Shown here: piece after piece, positions 17,528 through 26,843 of the stretch
How positions within the stretch are numbered: the first letter of the stretch is position 1
Layout of the letters: every line of letters begins with the position of its first letter
Assembly (NCBI RefSeq): GCF_000013205.1
Contig: NC_007775.1
Location: 992,001-1,056,000 of the forward strand
Length of the DNA stretch: 64,000 nucleotides
Direction: 5' to 3'
From: Synechococcus sp. JA-3-3Ab
GTDB lineage: Bacteria; Cyanobacteriota; Cyanobacteriia; Thermostichales; Thermostichaceae
The notes under the pieces: model-generated
What the model was told of the DNA's origin: nothing
What the model saw: only the letters and a program-made list of their open reading frames with translations
The model's database searches: none
Made by a program: the position numbers and the translations under genes

Positions 17528-19699
17528 ATGATGAACCGTCGAGTCGCCTGGGGATGTGCATTGAGCTTGATCCTTTCACTGCCCCTGTTGGCTGTGGAAA
17601 GCCAGCTCGATGAAGCCGCCGCCCAGCAGTTGACCTCCGCCAATCCACAAAGCCTCAGCCGCATTACCGATATCCGCCTGGTGCCCCACGGCAACCGCAT
17701 GAAGCTGGAGATCAACACCGCAGGGGGCGCCCGTCCACAGGTGTTCTTTACCCAGCAGGGCCAATCTTGGATTGGGGATATCACCAATGCCCAACTGGAT
17801 GGAGGTCAAGGTCGCTATCGTCAGGAGTCTCCCCTGCCGGGAGTGCGCTTCATCGAGGCCAAGCAAATGGGCAATGACAGCGTGCGGATAGAAATTGCCG
17901 GCGTTGCGGCAGCTCCCCAGGGCTTGCTGGCCCAGCGCAGCCCAACGCAGTTGGTCTTCGAGTTTGAGGGCTTGCCCTCTGCTCCACCGGCTCCTGTAGC
18001 GGCATCGCCTAGCCAAGTAGCGCCCAATCAACCGGCCTCGCCGGCTCGACCCCAGCCCGTGGCCCCGCCGCCAGCTCCTGCCTCCCCTCCGGCTGCTCAA
18101 AACCCTCCTTCTCCCCAGGGGACAGCCCCTAATCCTCAGCCGCTTGCCCAAACCCCTCCCTCTTCCCCGCCAGCTCAGGCAGCTCCTACCCCTCAGCCAG
18201 CTTCTCCTGGGCCGGTTATTTCTCAGGTGCCCTCTGTAGGACAGCTCAACCAACCCCAACTGCCACCGGGATCTGTTGAACTCAGCACTTCTCCGTTCCA
18301 GGGTCGAGCAGTAGCTCCTCCGGCAGGGGATCTTGCAGTCGGCAGCATCATTCCTGCTCCCCCTCCAGTTGACTTGGGCTCAAATGCCAAGATCACCTTA
18401 ACCCTGAGGGATGCTCCCGTAGGTGACGTGTTGAGTCTCTTGGTGCGTCGAGCTGGACTAAATGTAGTCCTTAATGATGTTCCTCCAGACTTAACGATTT
18501 CCTTGGATGTAGCTGACTCACCTTTGCAAGAGACATTTAACTTTATCTTGCGCCTGAAGGAACTGCAAGCAACCCGTGTAGGGCAAACAGTTTTTATTGG
18601 TACTACACTCCCTGGAGTCGGCCAGCAGATTGTCAAAACCTATAGACTCAATCAACTGAGAATCGAAGAAACAGAGCAAACTTTTGTCTTTAACGCTTCG
18701 GGAACTGCAGGGGGAGGAGGAACAGTTGAAATCGATGCTAGGCAACTAAGTATTACTCCGAGTGAAATCAGAAGTAGAATTTTGGCCATTCTGGAAGCAT
18801 CAAATATCCCTTTAGCTCAAGAGTCAGCCATTCAAGCGGATCCAAGAACAAATTCACTGACTATTGTTGCCACACCTACCCAGCATGATGTAATTGCAGC
18901 ATATCTTGCCCAAATTGACTTGAGAAGTCGACAGGTTTTAATTAGTGCTAGGTTTATTGAGATCAACCTAGATAATAATTCTAGTCTAGGAGTTGCACTG
19001 GGTAGTGCATCTGGCAACTTTGCTCTGGGGTCTGGAGATAACACTGTCTTCGGTGGAACTCCTCTTGACCAACCTGCAGGATCCTCAGTTCCTAATGTTG
19101 GTTCTTTTCCTGCTGCAGGGACTGGAGGCTCACTTGTGTTTAACACCTTAAATCGATTACAGCAATCTCTAGCAGCTCGTATAGATGCAGCCATTGCTTC
19201 AGGAACAGCTAAGATATTGGCCGATCCAAAAGTAGTAGTCGCGAATAACACTGGCGCAGCTATTGTGGTTGGCCAAGAAGTTATCACCAATAGGAGATTG
19301 CAAACAGATCCTGCGACTGGCATATCAACTGTCGTTTTTGAGAAAGGAAATGCGGGAGTCAATTTACTCATTCAGAATGTCAGGATCGATGATAACGGCT
19401 ACATTACGCTGAACCTTCTTCCACAGATCTCATCTATTGGCAGTCAAATTACACTTTCTGATGGCACTGTTATTAGTTTGCTCAATCAGCGTTCTGTCGG
19501 AACATTGCAAACCAGACTTAAAGATCGAGAAACACTATTTCTTGGAGGATTGATACAAGAGGAAGATCGAGTATCTGTTGATAAAGTCCCACTTCTTTCT
19601 GAAATTCCTTTACTTGGCTCCCTCTTCCGCAGACAAAACACAACAAATACTAGAAGTGAGGTTGTCGTCTTGATTACTCCAGTTATATTGGAAGATTAA
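17528..19699 (+). CDS. pilQ: Type IV pilus secretin PilQ
   Basis: This protein of about 723 residues begins with a signal-peptide-like hydrophobic stretch (GCALSLILSLPLLAVES). An AMIN domain (about 45-155) binds peptidoglycan. A long Pro/Ala/Gln linker (about 155-240) leads to secretin N-domains (KITLTLRDAPVGDVLSLLVRRAG) and the C-terminal secretin domain with the family signature VPLLSEIPLLGSLFRR and VVVLITPVIL. PilQ forms the outer-membrane pore for the pilus. The ATG at 17528 follows GGAGTGAGG. From about 18.3 kb the DNA becomes clearly richer in A and T than the first third of the gene. Confidence 0.95.
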   Translation: MMNRRVAWGCALSLILSLPLLAVESQLDEAAAQQLTSANPQSLSRITDIRLVPHGNRMKLEINTAGGARPQVFFTQQGQSWIGDITNAQLDGGQGRYRQESPLPGVRFIEAKQMGNDSVRIEIAGVAAAPQGLLAQRSPTQLVFEFEGLPSAPPAPVAASPSQVAPNQPASPARPQPVAPPPAPASPPAAQNPPSPQGTAPNPQPLAQTPPSSPPAQAAPTPQPASPGPVISQVPSVGQLNQPQLPPGSVELSTSPFQGRAVAPPAGDLAVGSIIPAPPPVDLGSNAKITLTLRDAPVGDVLSLLVRRAGLNVVLNDVPPDLTISLDVADSPLQETFNFILRLKELQATRVGQTVFIGTTLPGVGQQIVKTYRLNQLRIEETEQTFVFNASGTAGGGGTVEIDARQLSITPSEIRSRILAILEASNIPLAQESAIQADPRTNSLTIVATPTQHDVIAAYLAQIDLRSRQVLISARFIEINLDNNSSLGVALGSASGNFALGSGDNTVFGGTPLDQPAGSSVPNVGSFPAAGTGGSLVFNTLNRLQQSLAARIDAAIASGTAKILADPKVVVANNTGAAIVVGQEVITNRRLQTDPATGISTVVFEKGNAGVNLLIQNVRIDDNGYITLNLLPQISSIGSQITLSDGTVISLLNQRSVGTLQTRLKDRETLFLGGLIQEEDRVSVDKVPLLSEIPLLGSLFRRQNTTNTRSEVVVLITPVILED

Positions 19700-20499
19700 G
19701 GCGAAATACAGAATTTCATCGTTTTTGGCCATCCACTTTTATGAGATGAATTGTGCATCAATGCTGAGTTCGAACTCTCGCTATCGACCTTGGGTCAGGC
19801 TGGGATCCCTATTGCTCAGCTTGGTTCTGGCTTGGGTGCTGGCTTCGATTGACGCAGGGTGGTCACAAACCTATCGCCTTTCTCTACCGGTACAGGGTCA
19901 GAGCTATTCGCAGCTAGTCGAGCAATCACGTCCTCTGGTTTGGCGAGCTTTGGCGCAACAATTTCAAGCTCAACCGCAGCCGGAGCAGATCACCTTGGAG
20001 GTACTGGGACAAGCCGGGGATCGGCAAGCCCCTCTATTTACCGTGCGAATGCCTCGCAGCGTTTGGCAGCAAAACCCCTCCCCCGCTCAATTGGAGCAGC
20101 ATACCATTTTCTATCCTGATGCGTTGGCTCTTTTACAGCCGCGAGCACCGCTGCAGCAAGCCCAGGTAGAATCTACTGCTCCCTTTGCAAATGGAATTAC
20201 ATTGGTCTCCAGCAATCCTTCCAATGGCCAAAGAGGGATCCCAATTGACCAAAATATCCATCTGCGTTTTGATCGACAGCTTCCAGCCGGAATAACAGGT
20301 CTAGCCTTCGGGATCCAGCCCCCTGTGGAGGTGGCCTTTGACATTCAGGGAAACGAGCTGATCTTTCAGCCTTTACAGCTACTCAGCTACAGCACAGATT
20401 ACAGAATACTCTTGCCTGCAGCCAAAGAGCTGGATTTACAAAAGCCCATAGAATTGACTTTCCGCACCGAGCCTCAGTACAGTTACCAGCGAGATATTA

Positions 20500-21515
20500 C
20501 AGCCTGTTAAGGGCTCAAGGGGTACAATAGCAGCACTTAGCAAACCAACTTCGGAAGGAGGATGGATTGATCAGTAGTAAAGAAGTCTTCACTATCTGCT
20601 CCATGCTATATTTCCCAATTCTGCAAAGCTGCCGAATAAAATGCTTCAACACCGACCACATCATCTCAATGGGATTCAACTCCGGCGCATACACAGGCAG
20701 GTATAGGATTCGTGCTCCTGTCCCCCTAATCAATTCCTCAACTTCCCGACTCTTGTGGATATTTAAATTGTCCATAATCACAACCTTCCTCGCATCTAGC
20801 TTCGGACATAGCTCGCTTCTCAAAAACTCCAAAAAATCTCCTTTCTTCATCCCACCCTTGATGACACGACAGCCAACTACACCTCTCAAGGAAATAGCTC
20901 CAATAACCGTATACTTTTCACCCTTGTATCTCTGACGATAATGATAAGCCCTTTGACCACGTAAACTCCGAGATACTCTCCGCTCCATTCCCTCCCAGAC
21001 TCCCGTCTGGTCGATGGCAATCAAATCCTCCGCTGGAATATTCCTGACTTCTTGACTATAAGCTAGTCGTTCCCTTTGCACCTCCTCTTCTTTGACTTTT
21101 GCACTGCGGTAGGTCTTTTTTTTAGAGTCATTCCTTGCTTTTTCAAGAAATTATGTATCGTGACGATGCTTACATTGATTCCTAAGCGCTCGCGCAACAG
21201 TTCTTGATACTGCCACAGGTAGAAGTCTGGGTGTTCTGTAATAATTGCCATCACTTCCTGCCGATGTTGTTCCAAAATGCCCACTCGCTTGGTGCCTGCT
21301 TTCTTAGGGGCTAAATCTTGAGTTTGTTGGTACTGACGCACCCAGCGGTGTACTGTTCTTTTGGTCACCATGAAGCGTTTAGCTACCTGGCGGATGGAGG
21401 TGTTACCTGCCTGGTAGGCTGCTACAACTCTTTGCCGCAAATCCAAAGAATGAGTCGGCATTCCTTTCTCTCCTTCCTCTTGAATACCTGTACCCTATTT
21501 TAAATTAAAAGGCTG
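20500..21515 (-). mobile_element. IS630-family (Tc1/mariner-like) insertion sequence, about 1.0 kb
   Basis: The ends match as imperfect inverted repeats: CAGCCTGTTAA on the left and, reversed, CAGCCTTTTAA on the right, each followed further in by GGGTACA. The flanking dinucleotide TA is present on both sides, as expected for this family. The transposase is read on the minus strand in two overlapping frames. Host reading frame continuity across the site is exact, which points to a recent, clean insertion. Confidence 0.9.
20515..21461 (-). CDS. IS630-family transposase, two frames joined by a -1 frameshift
   Basis: The first frame (21461-21063) encodes a helix-turn-helix DNA-binding part (MPTHSLDLRQRVVAAYQAG, TKRTVHRWVRQYQQ). 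The second (stop at 20515) encodes the DDE_3 catalytic part with IDQTG, MDNLNIHKS and NPIEMMW, which hold the Asp, Asp and Glu. At about 21112-21119 the coding strand has a run of eight A followed by G. A -1 slip there continues into the second frame as KKTYRSAKVKEEEVQRERLA, giving one transposase of about 310 residues. Programmed slippage of this kind is known for IS630 relatives such as ISY100. The element looks potentially active. Confidence 0.9.
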
Positions 21516-21966
21516 TAAGCCCTTGCTAGAAGCCAGTTGTGTAGGTTGTCATCAGCAGGCCGGTCGGATGCGGCGCAGCCCTTTGGATAGCTATGCCGCG
21601 GTGATGCGTTACGTAACGCCCGGATCAGAAAATAGCGAGTTGCTGAAACCGCGCTGGTTAGCTCGCCATGCTGTTATTCAGCGGGCGGCAGGGATCCCCT
21701 TGAATGGGGAAGGAAAAGAGGCCGACGCCCCCGGTTCCTTGTTGGAGCTTGGGACAGGAGCCATGCCGACGCCGAGACCCCCCGTGAGTGATCCCCAAGG
21801 AGAATTTCCCGGCTCTTTTATTGGACGCAGCGGATCTCCCGAATTGGCCTATATTCGCCGCAACGGCACCGGCACCGATCGCTTGGGCCACTTGAGCCCT
21901 GAGGAAATCCAGATCTTGCGTACCTGGATTATTCAGGATTGGGCTGCTGAGACCCACAAAAGTTAA

Positions 21967-22351
21967 CCCGATGGCTCGGGGAGTCTTTATTGAGTTAAGA
22001 TGAGTTGACCTAGATGTTAAGTTTCTTGACCAACTGCTTATCTTGGAACCAAAACCCTACGAGACCAACTGGTGACAACTGCTGCCAGGGATCCCTTGGA
22101 TTGCATGAGGTGGGTTGTAGAAGCTTTTGGCAAGCGACTGGCAACCAGCTTGAGGACGAGAGCTTAGCGTCATTGCTGGCGCTGTTTTCGTGTCGCTCAG
22201 AGAGGAATCCTGCTAACTTTTTACCATTCAAAAAATAGGGATCCCCAAGTCTCCTTCCTCTAGTGTTTCAGTTCTGAACACACCTGTGTGAGTCGTTCTA
22301 ATCTTAAGAACAAAACTGTGAAATCAAAGGACCTAAGCCCCGCCGTCTTGC
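21967..22351. other. Intergenic region with no recognised feature
   Basis: About 385 bp lie between the end of the interrupted cytochrome-like gene and the DUF2854 gene, which are convergent. Short frames on both strands lack ribosome binding sites and family resemblance. I see no strong hairpin with a T-run. Confidence 0.4.
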
Positions 22352-22918
22352 TCAGGTGGCCTGGGATCCGGGACGGGCGATGAGCGCCAGCTCCACCTGA
22401 TGTTCTCGGGGCTGCTCCAGTTGCACCTCCACGTCGCGGCCAAAGAAGCCCTGCATTTTTTTTTGGTAGCTTTCCTGCCATTGCTGGAAGGAAACGGCTG
22501 GCGAATCAAACAGGAGCACCAGGGTGTAGCGGCCATCCCGCAATTCTTCTCTGTAGCCTTTGATTTTGGGTAGGTCTGCTTCCAGAGGGCCGCGCAGGCC
22601 GAGAAACTCCAGGGCCTCTTCCAGGTGGGCGTTGGCCCCATAGCTATATTTGGTGATGTCGGCGCGGACTTGTTTTTGAATTTCCGTGGCCTGCTGAGCG
22701 CGGGCTTGGAGCACTTCTGGCGAAGGGGACGTCAGGGCAGGCACTGGCTTGAGCTCCACCACCTTCATGGTCACCCCCCCCAGCAGCAGAGGGATCCCGA
22801 CAAACAGGCCGATGAGATTGAGGGTGGGATCGCTGTACTGGGCAAAGCCCCAAGCTGTGGCGGCAACGCCCGCCAGCAACACGAGCGTGCTCAGGGGAAG
22901 AGGCAGTTTTTCAAACAT
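22352..22918 (-). CDS. DUF2854 membrane protein
   Basis: The 188-residue protein has two N-terminal membrane segments (STLVLLAGVAATAWGFAQ and LNLIGLFVGIPLLLGGVTM) followed by a soluble alpha/beta domain (ITKYSYGANAHLEEALEFLGL, YTLVLLFDSPAVSFQQWQES). This layout matches the DUF2854 family of cyanobacteria and plastids, whose function is not established. It is divergent from the decarboxylase gene. Confidence 0.8.
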   Translation of the reverse strand: MFEKLPLPLSTLVLLAGVAATAWGFAQYSDPTLNLIGLFVGIPLLLGGVTMKVVELKPVPALTSPSPEVLQARAQQATEIQKQVRADITKYSYGANAHLEEALEFLGLRGPLEADLPKIKGYREELRDGRYTLVLLFDSPAVSFQQWQESYQKKMQGFFGRDVEVQLEQPREHQVELALIARPGSQAT

Positions 22919-23012
22919 ACAGGAAGAAAAGGCAACCTGAAACCCAGGCTAGCAGGAAAGACACTTCCTGAGGCGACCTTGAGGGTGGACTTGGCTAGGC
23001 TGGGGATGGATA

Positions 23013-24581
23013 ATGGCTGGACGCTGGTGTGTTGGGGAGTGGTCCATGGTTCTGTCGCATCTGTCCAAAGCGTCCCGTCGTCTGCGCCTGCTGGACCGCA
23101 AAGCCCAAGAGCGGGCCCCTCTATTTGAGGCCATCCGCCACTATTGCAGCTTGGATAAGGCTCCTTTTCACACGCCAGGCCACAAACAGGGACGTGGGAT
23201 CCCTGCCGATCTGCGAGCCTTTCTGGGAGAAAACGTCTTCCGAGCGGATCTGACGGAGCTGCCGGAGGTGGACAACCTCCACGATCCCGACGGCGTGATC
23301 CGAGAGGCCCAGGAGCTAGCCGCAGCGGCCTACGGCGCCGATCGCAGTTGGTTTTTGGTGAACGGCTCCACCTGCGGTGTGGAAACCCTGGTGATGGCGG
23401 TGTGCGACCCAGGGGACAAGATTCTGCTGCCGCGCAACTGTCACAAGTCGGCCATCGCCGGCGTAATCCTCTCTGGGGCCGTGCCCGTCTACATTGAGCC
23501 AGATTTTGACTTGGAGCTGGGCATTGCCCACGGCATCACCCCAGCTGGCTTGGAGCGGGCCCTAGCAGAACACCCCGACGCCAAGGGCGTGTTGGTGGTC
23601 AGCCCCACCTACTATGGGGTTTGCTGCGACTTAGAAGCGCTGGCAGCCATCGCCCACGCCCACGGCCTGCCCCTCCTGGTGGACGAGGCCCACGGGCCCC
23701 ACTTGGGCTTTCATCCAGAACTGCCCCTCTCCGCCTTGGAAGCCGGGGCTGACCTGGTGGTGCAGTCCACCCATAAAGTCATCTCCGGCATGACCCAGGC
23801 GTCGATGCTGCACCTCAAGGGATCCCGCATCGATCCCAACCGGGTGCGCAACATCTTGCAACTGCTGCAATCGACCAGCCCCAACTACGTGCTGATGATG
23901 TCGCTGGATGTCGCGCGGCGGCAGATGGCCCTGGAAGGGGAAGTTCTGCTAGGCCAAACCTTGACCCTGGCGGATCAAGCCCGCGCCCGCCTCAACCGCA
24001 TCCCCGGTATCTTCTGTTTTGGCCCAGAGCGCATCGGCTCCACGCCTGGCTTTTTCGATTTGGATCGCACCCGCCTGACGGTGACGGTGTCGGGGCTGGG
24101 CCTTTTTGGCTTCGACGCCCATGACTGGGTCAACGATCACTTCCACGTGCAGCCGGAGATGTCCACCTTGCACAACGTGGTCTTCATTATTAGCCTGGGC
24201 AATACCCAGCGGGATATTGACCGGCTGGTGGAGAGCGTGGCCGCCTTGTCGGAGCAGGCGCAGGGATCCCAGCCCTCGCTGGCGCTGGCCGAGAAACTGC
24301 GGCGCCTGGCCCAGTTAAAACGCCCTCCCCTGCCGCCGCAACGGCTCTCGCCGCGACAGGCCTTCTTCGCCCCCATCGAGCGGATCCCCTTCCAGGAGGC
24401 TGTGGGCCATATCTGTGCCGAGATCATCTCCCCCTACCCCCCTGGGATCCCAATCCTGGTGCCCGGCGAAGAAGTGACCCAGGAAGCGGTGGACTATCTG
24501 CTGTTGGTGCACGAGGCAGGCGGCTTTATCAACGGCCCCGAAGACGTGCGGCTGCAGACCCTCAAGGTCGTCAAAACCTAG
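23013..24581 (+). CDS. Orn/Lys/Arg decarboxylase family protein
   Basis: The 522-residue protein has the fold-type I PLP-dependent decarboxylase pattern: PFHTPGHKQGRG near the N terminus, DNLHDPDG, VNGSTCGVETLVMAV, the Asp/His pair in LLVDEAHGPHLGFH, and the PLP lysine in QSTHKVISGMTQAS. The C-terminal domain ends with PGIPILVPGEEVTQE. The group decarboxylates arginine, lysine or ornithine to make polyamine precursors in the cytoplasm; some cyanobacterial members have diverged. A second ATG at 23046 is possible. Confidence 0.9.
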   Translation: MAGRWCVGEWSMVLSHLSKASRRLRLLDRKAQERAPLFEAIRHYCSLDKAPFHTPGHKQGRGIPADLRAFLGENVFRADLTELPEVDNLHDPDGVIREAQELAAAAYGADRSWFLVNGSTCGVETLVMAVCDPGDKILLPRNCHKSAIAGVILSGAVPVYIEPDFDLELGIAHGITPAGLERALAEHPDAKGVLVVSPTYYGVCCDLEALAAIAHAHGLPLLVDEAHGPHLGFHPELPLSALEAGADLVVQSTHKVISGMTQASMLHLKGSRIDPNRVRNILQLLQSTSPNYVLMMSLDVARRQMALEGEVLLGQTLTLADQARARLNRIPGIFCFGPERIGSTPGFFDLDRTRLTVTVSGLGLFGFDAHDWVNDHFHVQPEMSTLHNVVFIISLGNTQRDIDRLVESVAALSEQAQGSQPSLALAEKLRRLAQLKRPPLPPQRLSPRQAFFAPIERIPFQEAVGHICAEIISPYPPGIPILVPGEEVTQEAVDYLLLVHEAGGFINGPEDVRLQTLKVVKT

Positions 24582-24585
24582 CTCC

Positions 24586-26019
24586 TCAAGTGCCCGGCTG
24601 CGCCGTCTGAGCAGGGGGCAGGGAAGGCAGGGGGTTGGGAGAGCTGCGGCGGTGGCGGACGACCTTCACCCGATCCACCCGCGGCCCTTCCATGCGCACC
24701 ACCTGGAACTCCATGTCTTGGTAGGTAAACTTTTCCCCCACGCGCGGGATCTTCTGCAGGTGGTAGATCAAAAAGCCCCCCAGGGTCTGGTAGTCCTCGT
24801 GGAGGGGCAAGTTGAGGTGGCAGCGCTCGTTGACCTCTTCAATGTCCAACTGGGCCTGGATGAGGAGGGTATTTTCGTCCAGCTCCTGAATATCCGCCTC
24901 CTTCGCCTTGGGATCCGGCCCATCGGAGAGCTTGCCGACGATCTCCTCCACCAAGTCTTGAATGGTAATCAGGCCTGCCGTGCCGCCAAACTCATCCACT
25001 AGCACCACCATCGGCCAGTGGTGCTGCCTCATTTCGGGCAACAGTTCCGCAATTGGCTTGTTCTCCGGCTCAAAGTGGGCCTCGCGGATGAAGTTGGTGA
25101 TGGGGCTGTGCAAATCTATGGATCCCTTGGCCAACTGGCCGATCAACTCCTTAACGTGGATCAGCCCGCGGATGTCATCCAAAGACTCGCCGTAGACCGG
25201 ATAGCGGGAGTGCCCCGATTCCGCCACCTCGGCCAGCACCTCTTGCACCGTGGCCGTCTCCGGCACCGCATCGATGCTGGTGCGCGGGATCATCACCTCG
25301 CTGGCCACCGTCTCGCCGAACTCGAAAATATTGCTCAACAGCTCCCGCTCCTCCGCCTCGATGTTGCCCGACTCCACCGACGAGGCAATCAGCAGTTGCA
25401 GCTCCTCCACCGTCATGGTGCTGTAAAAAGAAGTGGCCTCCGGGATGCGGACGCCAAAAAGCTGCAACAAGCAGCGGGAGGAGAACCGGAGCAGCTCCAC
25501 GAAAGGGTGCAAAAAGCGGCTCACCAAGCGGTTAAGCCAGGCCAGTTGCAGCGCAATCGGCTCCGAGTAGAGAATGGCCAGAGTTTTCGGGATCAGCTCT
25601 CCCACCACAATTTGGAAATAGGTGAGCAGCGAAAACACCACCACCACTGCCACTCCCCGGATAAGGGCGGGATCCACATTCTGAAGCCAAGCCAACTGCC
25701 TCAAGGCCAAAAACAGCGTCGGCGCAACCTGGGTGGCCCCAATCCAGCCCAGCAGCACGCTGGCTAGGGTAATGCCCAACTGGGTGGTGGAGAGGGCATA
25801 CTCCAACTGTTCCTGGGCCTTTTGCACAATCCCCGCCTGGCGGTTCCCTTCGCTGGCCAGCTGCACCATGCGGGAGCGCCGCGCCGACACCAAGGAAAAC
25901 TCCACCGCCACAAAAAAAGCGTTGATGAGGAGAAGGGCGATAACCCAGAGGAGACTGAGAGACGCCTCTCCCCAAGAGAACTCAGGGCTGGGGGCCGAGG
26001 CTAAAGGAGGGTCGTCCAT
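24586..26019 (-). CDS. CNNM/CorC-type (hemolysin-family) membrane transporter
   Basis: The layout of the 477-residue protein is a DUF21 membrane domain (about 1-205, with LLINAFFVAVEFSLVSARRSRM and a TTQLGITLASVLLGWIGA segment), two CBS domains (about 215-340; MIPRTSIDAVP, YGESLDDIRGLIHVKELI, VVLVDEFGGTAGLITIQDL) and a CorC_HlyC domain (about 360-440). Such proteins are proposed to move magnesium or cobalt, often as Na-coupled exporters, in the inner membrane. Despite the old name they are not toxins. The ATG at 26019 is preferred over a TTG at 26034. It is convergent with the decarboxylase, with a 4-bp gap. Confidence 0.9.
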   Translation of the reverse strand: MDDPPLASAPSPEFSWGEASLSLLWVIALLLINAFFVAVEFSLVSARRSRMVQLASEGNRQAGIVQKAQEQLEYALSTTQLGITLASVLLGWIGATQVAPTLFLALRQLAWLQNVDPALIRGVAVVVVFSLLTYFQIVVGELIPKTLAILYSEPIALQLAWLNRLVSRFLHPFVELLRFSSRCLLQLFGVRIPEATSFYSTMTVEELQLLIASSVESGNIEAEERELLSNIFEFGETVASEVMIPRTSIDAVPETATVQEVLAEVAESGHSRYPVYGESLDDIRGLIHVKELIGQLAKGSIDLHSPITNFIREAHFEPENKPIAELLPEMRQHHWPMVVLVDEFGGTAGLITIQDLVEEIVGKLSDGPDPKAKEADIQELDENTLLIQAQLDIEEVNERCHLNLPLHEDYQTLGGFLIYHLQKIPRVGEKFTYQDMEFQVVRMEGPRVDRVKVVRHRRSSPNPLPSLPPAQTAQPGT

Positions 26020-26221
26020 CAGGGGGAGCAGCAAGACGGATAGAGAGCATTTTAGCCCAGACCGACTCGACCACCTGCCCCTGGCCAGCAGTTAAACTGG
26101 CCTCAGCCATCGGGCGGCTATTATGCGAACACCTTCCCCCTGCCCAAATGAACGGGATCCCCAGCTTTTGCAGTTCTCAAGATTGCTACTTTTTCATCAA
26201 GCATTCATCAAGCAGTGGCAA

Positions 26222-26578
26222 CTACCGCTTTTTCCGGCAACGCTTACCCCAGTTCGTGCAGTCATCGATATCGACAACATCGCCGCTAGTGGCGTCGATC
26301 TGGACTTCAACATCGTTGGTGAATTTTACTTCCCAAACTAAGCGCCCATCTTCGCGCTCCAACTCAACTTCTTTGATCACAGCATTGGGAACAGCAGATC
26401 GAGCAATCTGAATCGCTTCTTCAATGCGGACGGCTGGAGCAGGAGATTGAGCAAAAGCTGCCTCTGTGCTTTCGCCTACCCCTAGCATCGGGCTGCTGAG
26501 GGGCAAAACGCCCAGCAAAAGCAAGGAAGCAACAGAAGGTTTTGAAAGCTTCACTTCCAACTGTTTGAGTAACCACAT
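26222..26578 (-). CDS. Small secreted PepSY-domain protein
   Basis: The 118-residue protein has a signal peptide (LSKPSVASLLLLGVLPLSS, cleavage after a later Ala) and one PepSY domain (VRIEEAIQIARSAVPNAVIK, then DGRLVWEVKF and VQIDATSGDVVDID). The C terminus is basic (NWGKRCRKKR). Single PepSY proteins are periplasmic and often act as inhibitors or modulators; the specific role is unknown. The ATG at 26578 was chosen because the upstream extension lacks family features. Confidence 0.8.
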   Translation of the reverse strand: MWLLKQLEVKLSKPSVASLLLLGVLPLSSPMLGVGESTEAAFAQSPAPAVRIEEAIQIARSAVPNAVIKEVELEREDGRLVWEVKFTNDVEVQIDATSGDVVDIDDCTNWGKRCRKKR

Positions 26579-26843
26579 TCTTACCCTACCACCCTCGGGG
26601 TGAAAGAAGCCTTGCCAAAAAGAGCATTGTTGCCTTCGCAAGGGGAGTGGGCTCCTTGCGTCATAGGGTGTAGTTCGTCAGCCCCTCGTAGATTAGAAGC
26701 TATTTGCCGCCGCAGCCCTCGCAGAAATGGACTGGCTAAAAAACCCTGCGGTGCATATATCTTCCCGAGTGCTGCCGGCGCTGCCTCCATCGGTGATAAT
26801 ATTCCTACTCTTACATCTTTTCCCACCGCAGTAGGTGCCGACC

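Larger units (their letters stand above)
19746..21966 (+). pseudogene. Ig-like plus cytochrome-c-like secreted protein, split by an IS630-type element
   Basis: Removing the element between the two TA dinucleotides (20498-20499 and 21516-21517) restores one open frame of 400 codons: ...YSYQRDI joins KPLLEASCVGCHQQ. The N-terminal part has a membrane/signal segment (LGSLLLSLVLAWVLASIDAG) and, at its end, a bacterial Ig-like (Big_5/SbsA type) domain: GITLVSSNPSNGQRGIPIDQ, ..FDRQLPAGITG. The C-terminal part has one haem-binding CVGCH motif and a Planctomycete-cytochrome-like tail ending in LRTWIIQDWA. The gene follows pilQ in the same direction. Its function is unknown; an extracytoplasmic electron-transfer or surface role can only be guessed. 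In this genome the gene is interrupted. Confidence 0.8.

Noticed and set aside
18000-18250. Minus-strand Arg/Gly-rich frame opposite the pilQ linker as a gene
   Set aside because: It mirrors the Pro/Ala/Gln-rich linker codons on the other strand and has the low complexity expected of a shadow frame.
22010-22238. Short frames on both strands between the cytochrome-like gene and the DUF2854 gene
   Set aside because: Both strands are open over the same stretch with no ribosome binding site or family pattern, so chance is the simplest explanation.
24586-26019. Hemolysin or virulence toxin
   Set aside because: The domain order DUF21-CBS-CorC marks a cation transporter; the hemolysin name is historical.
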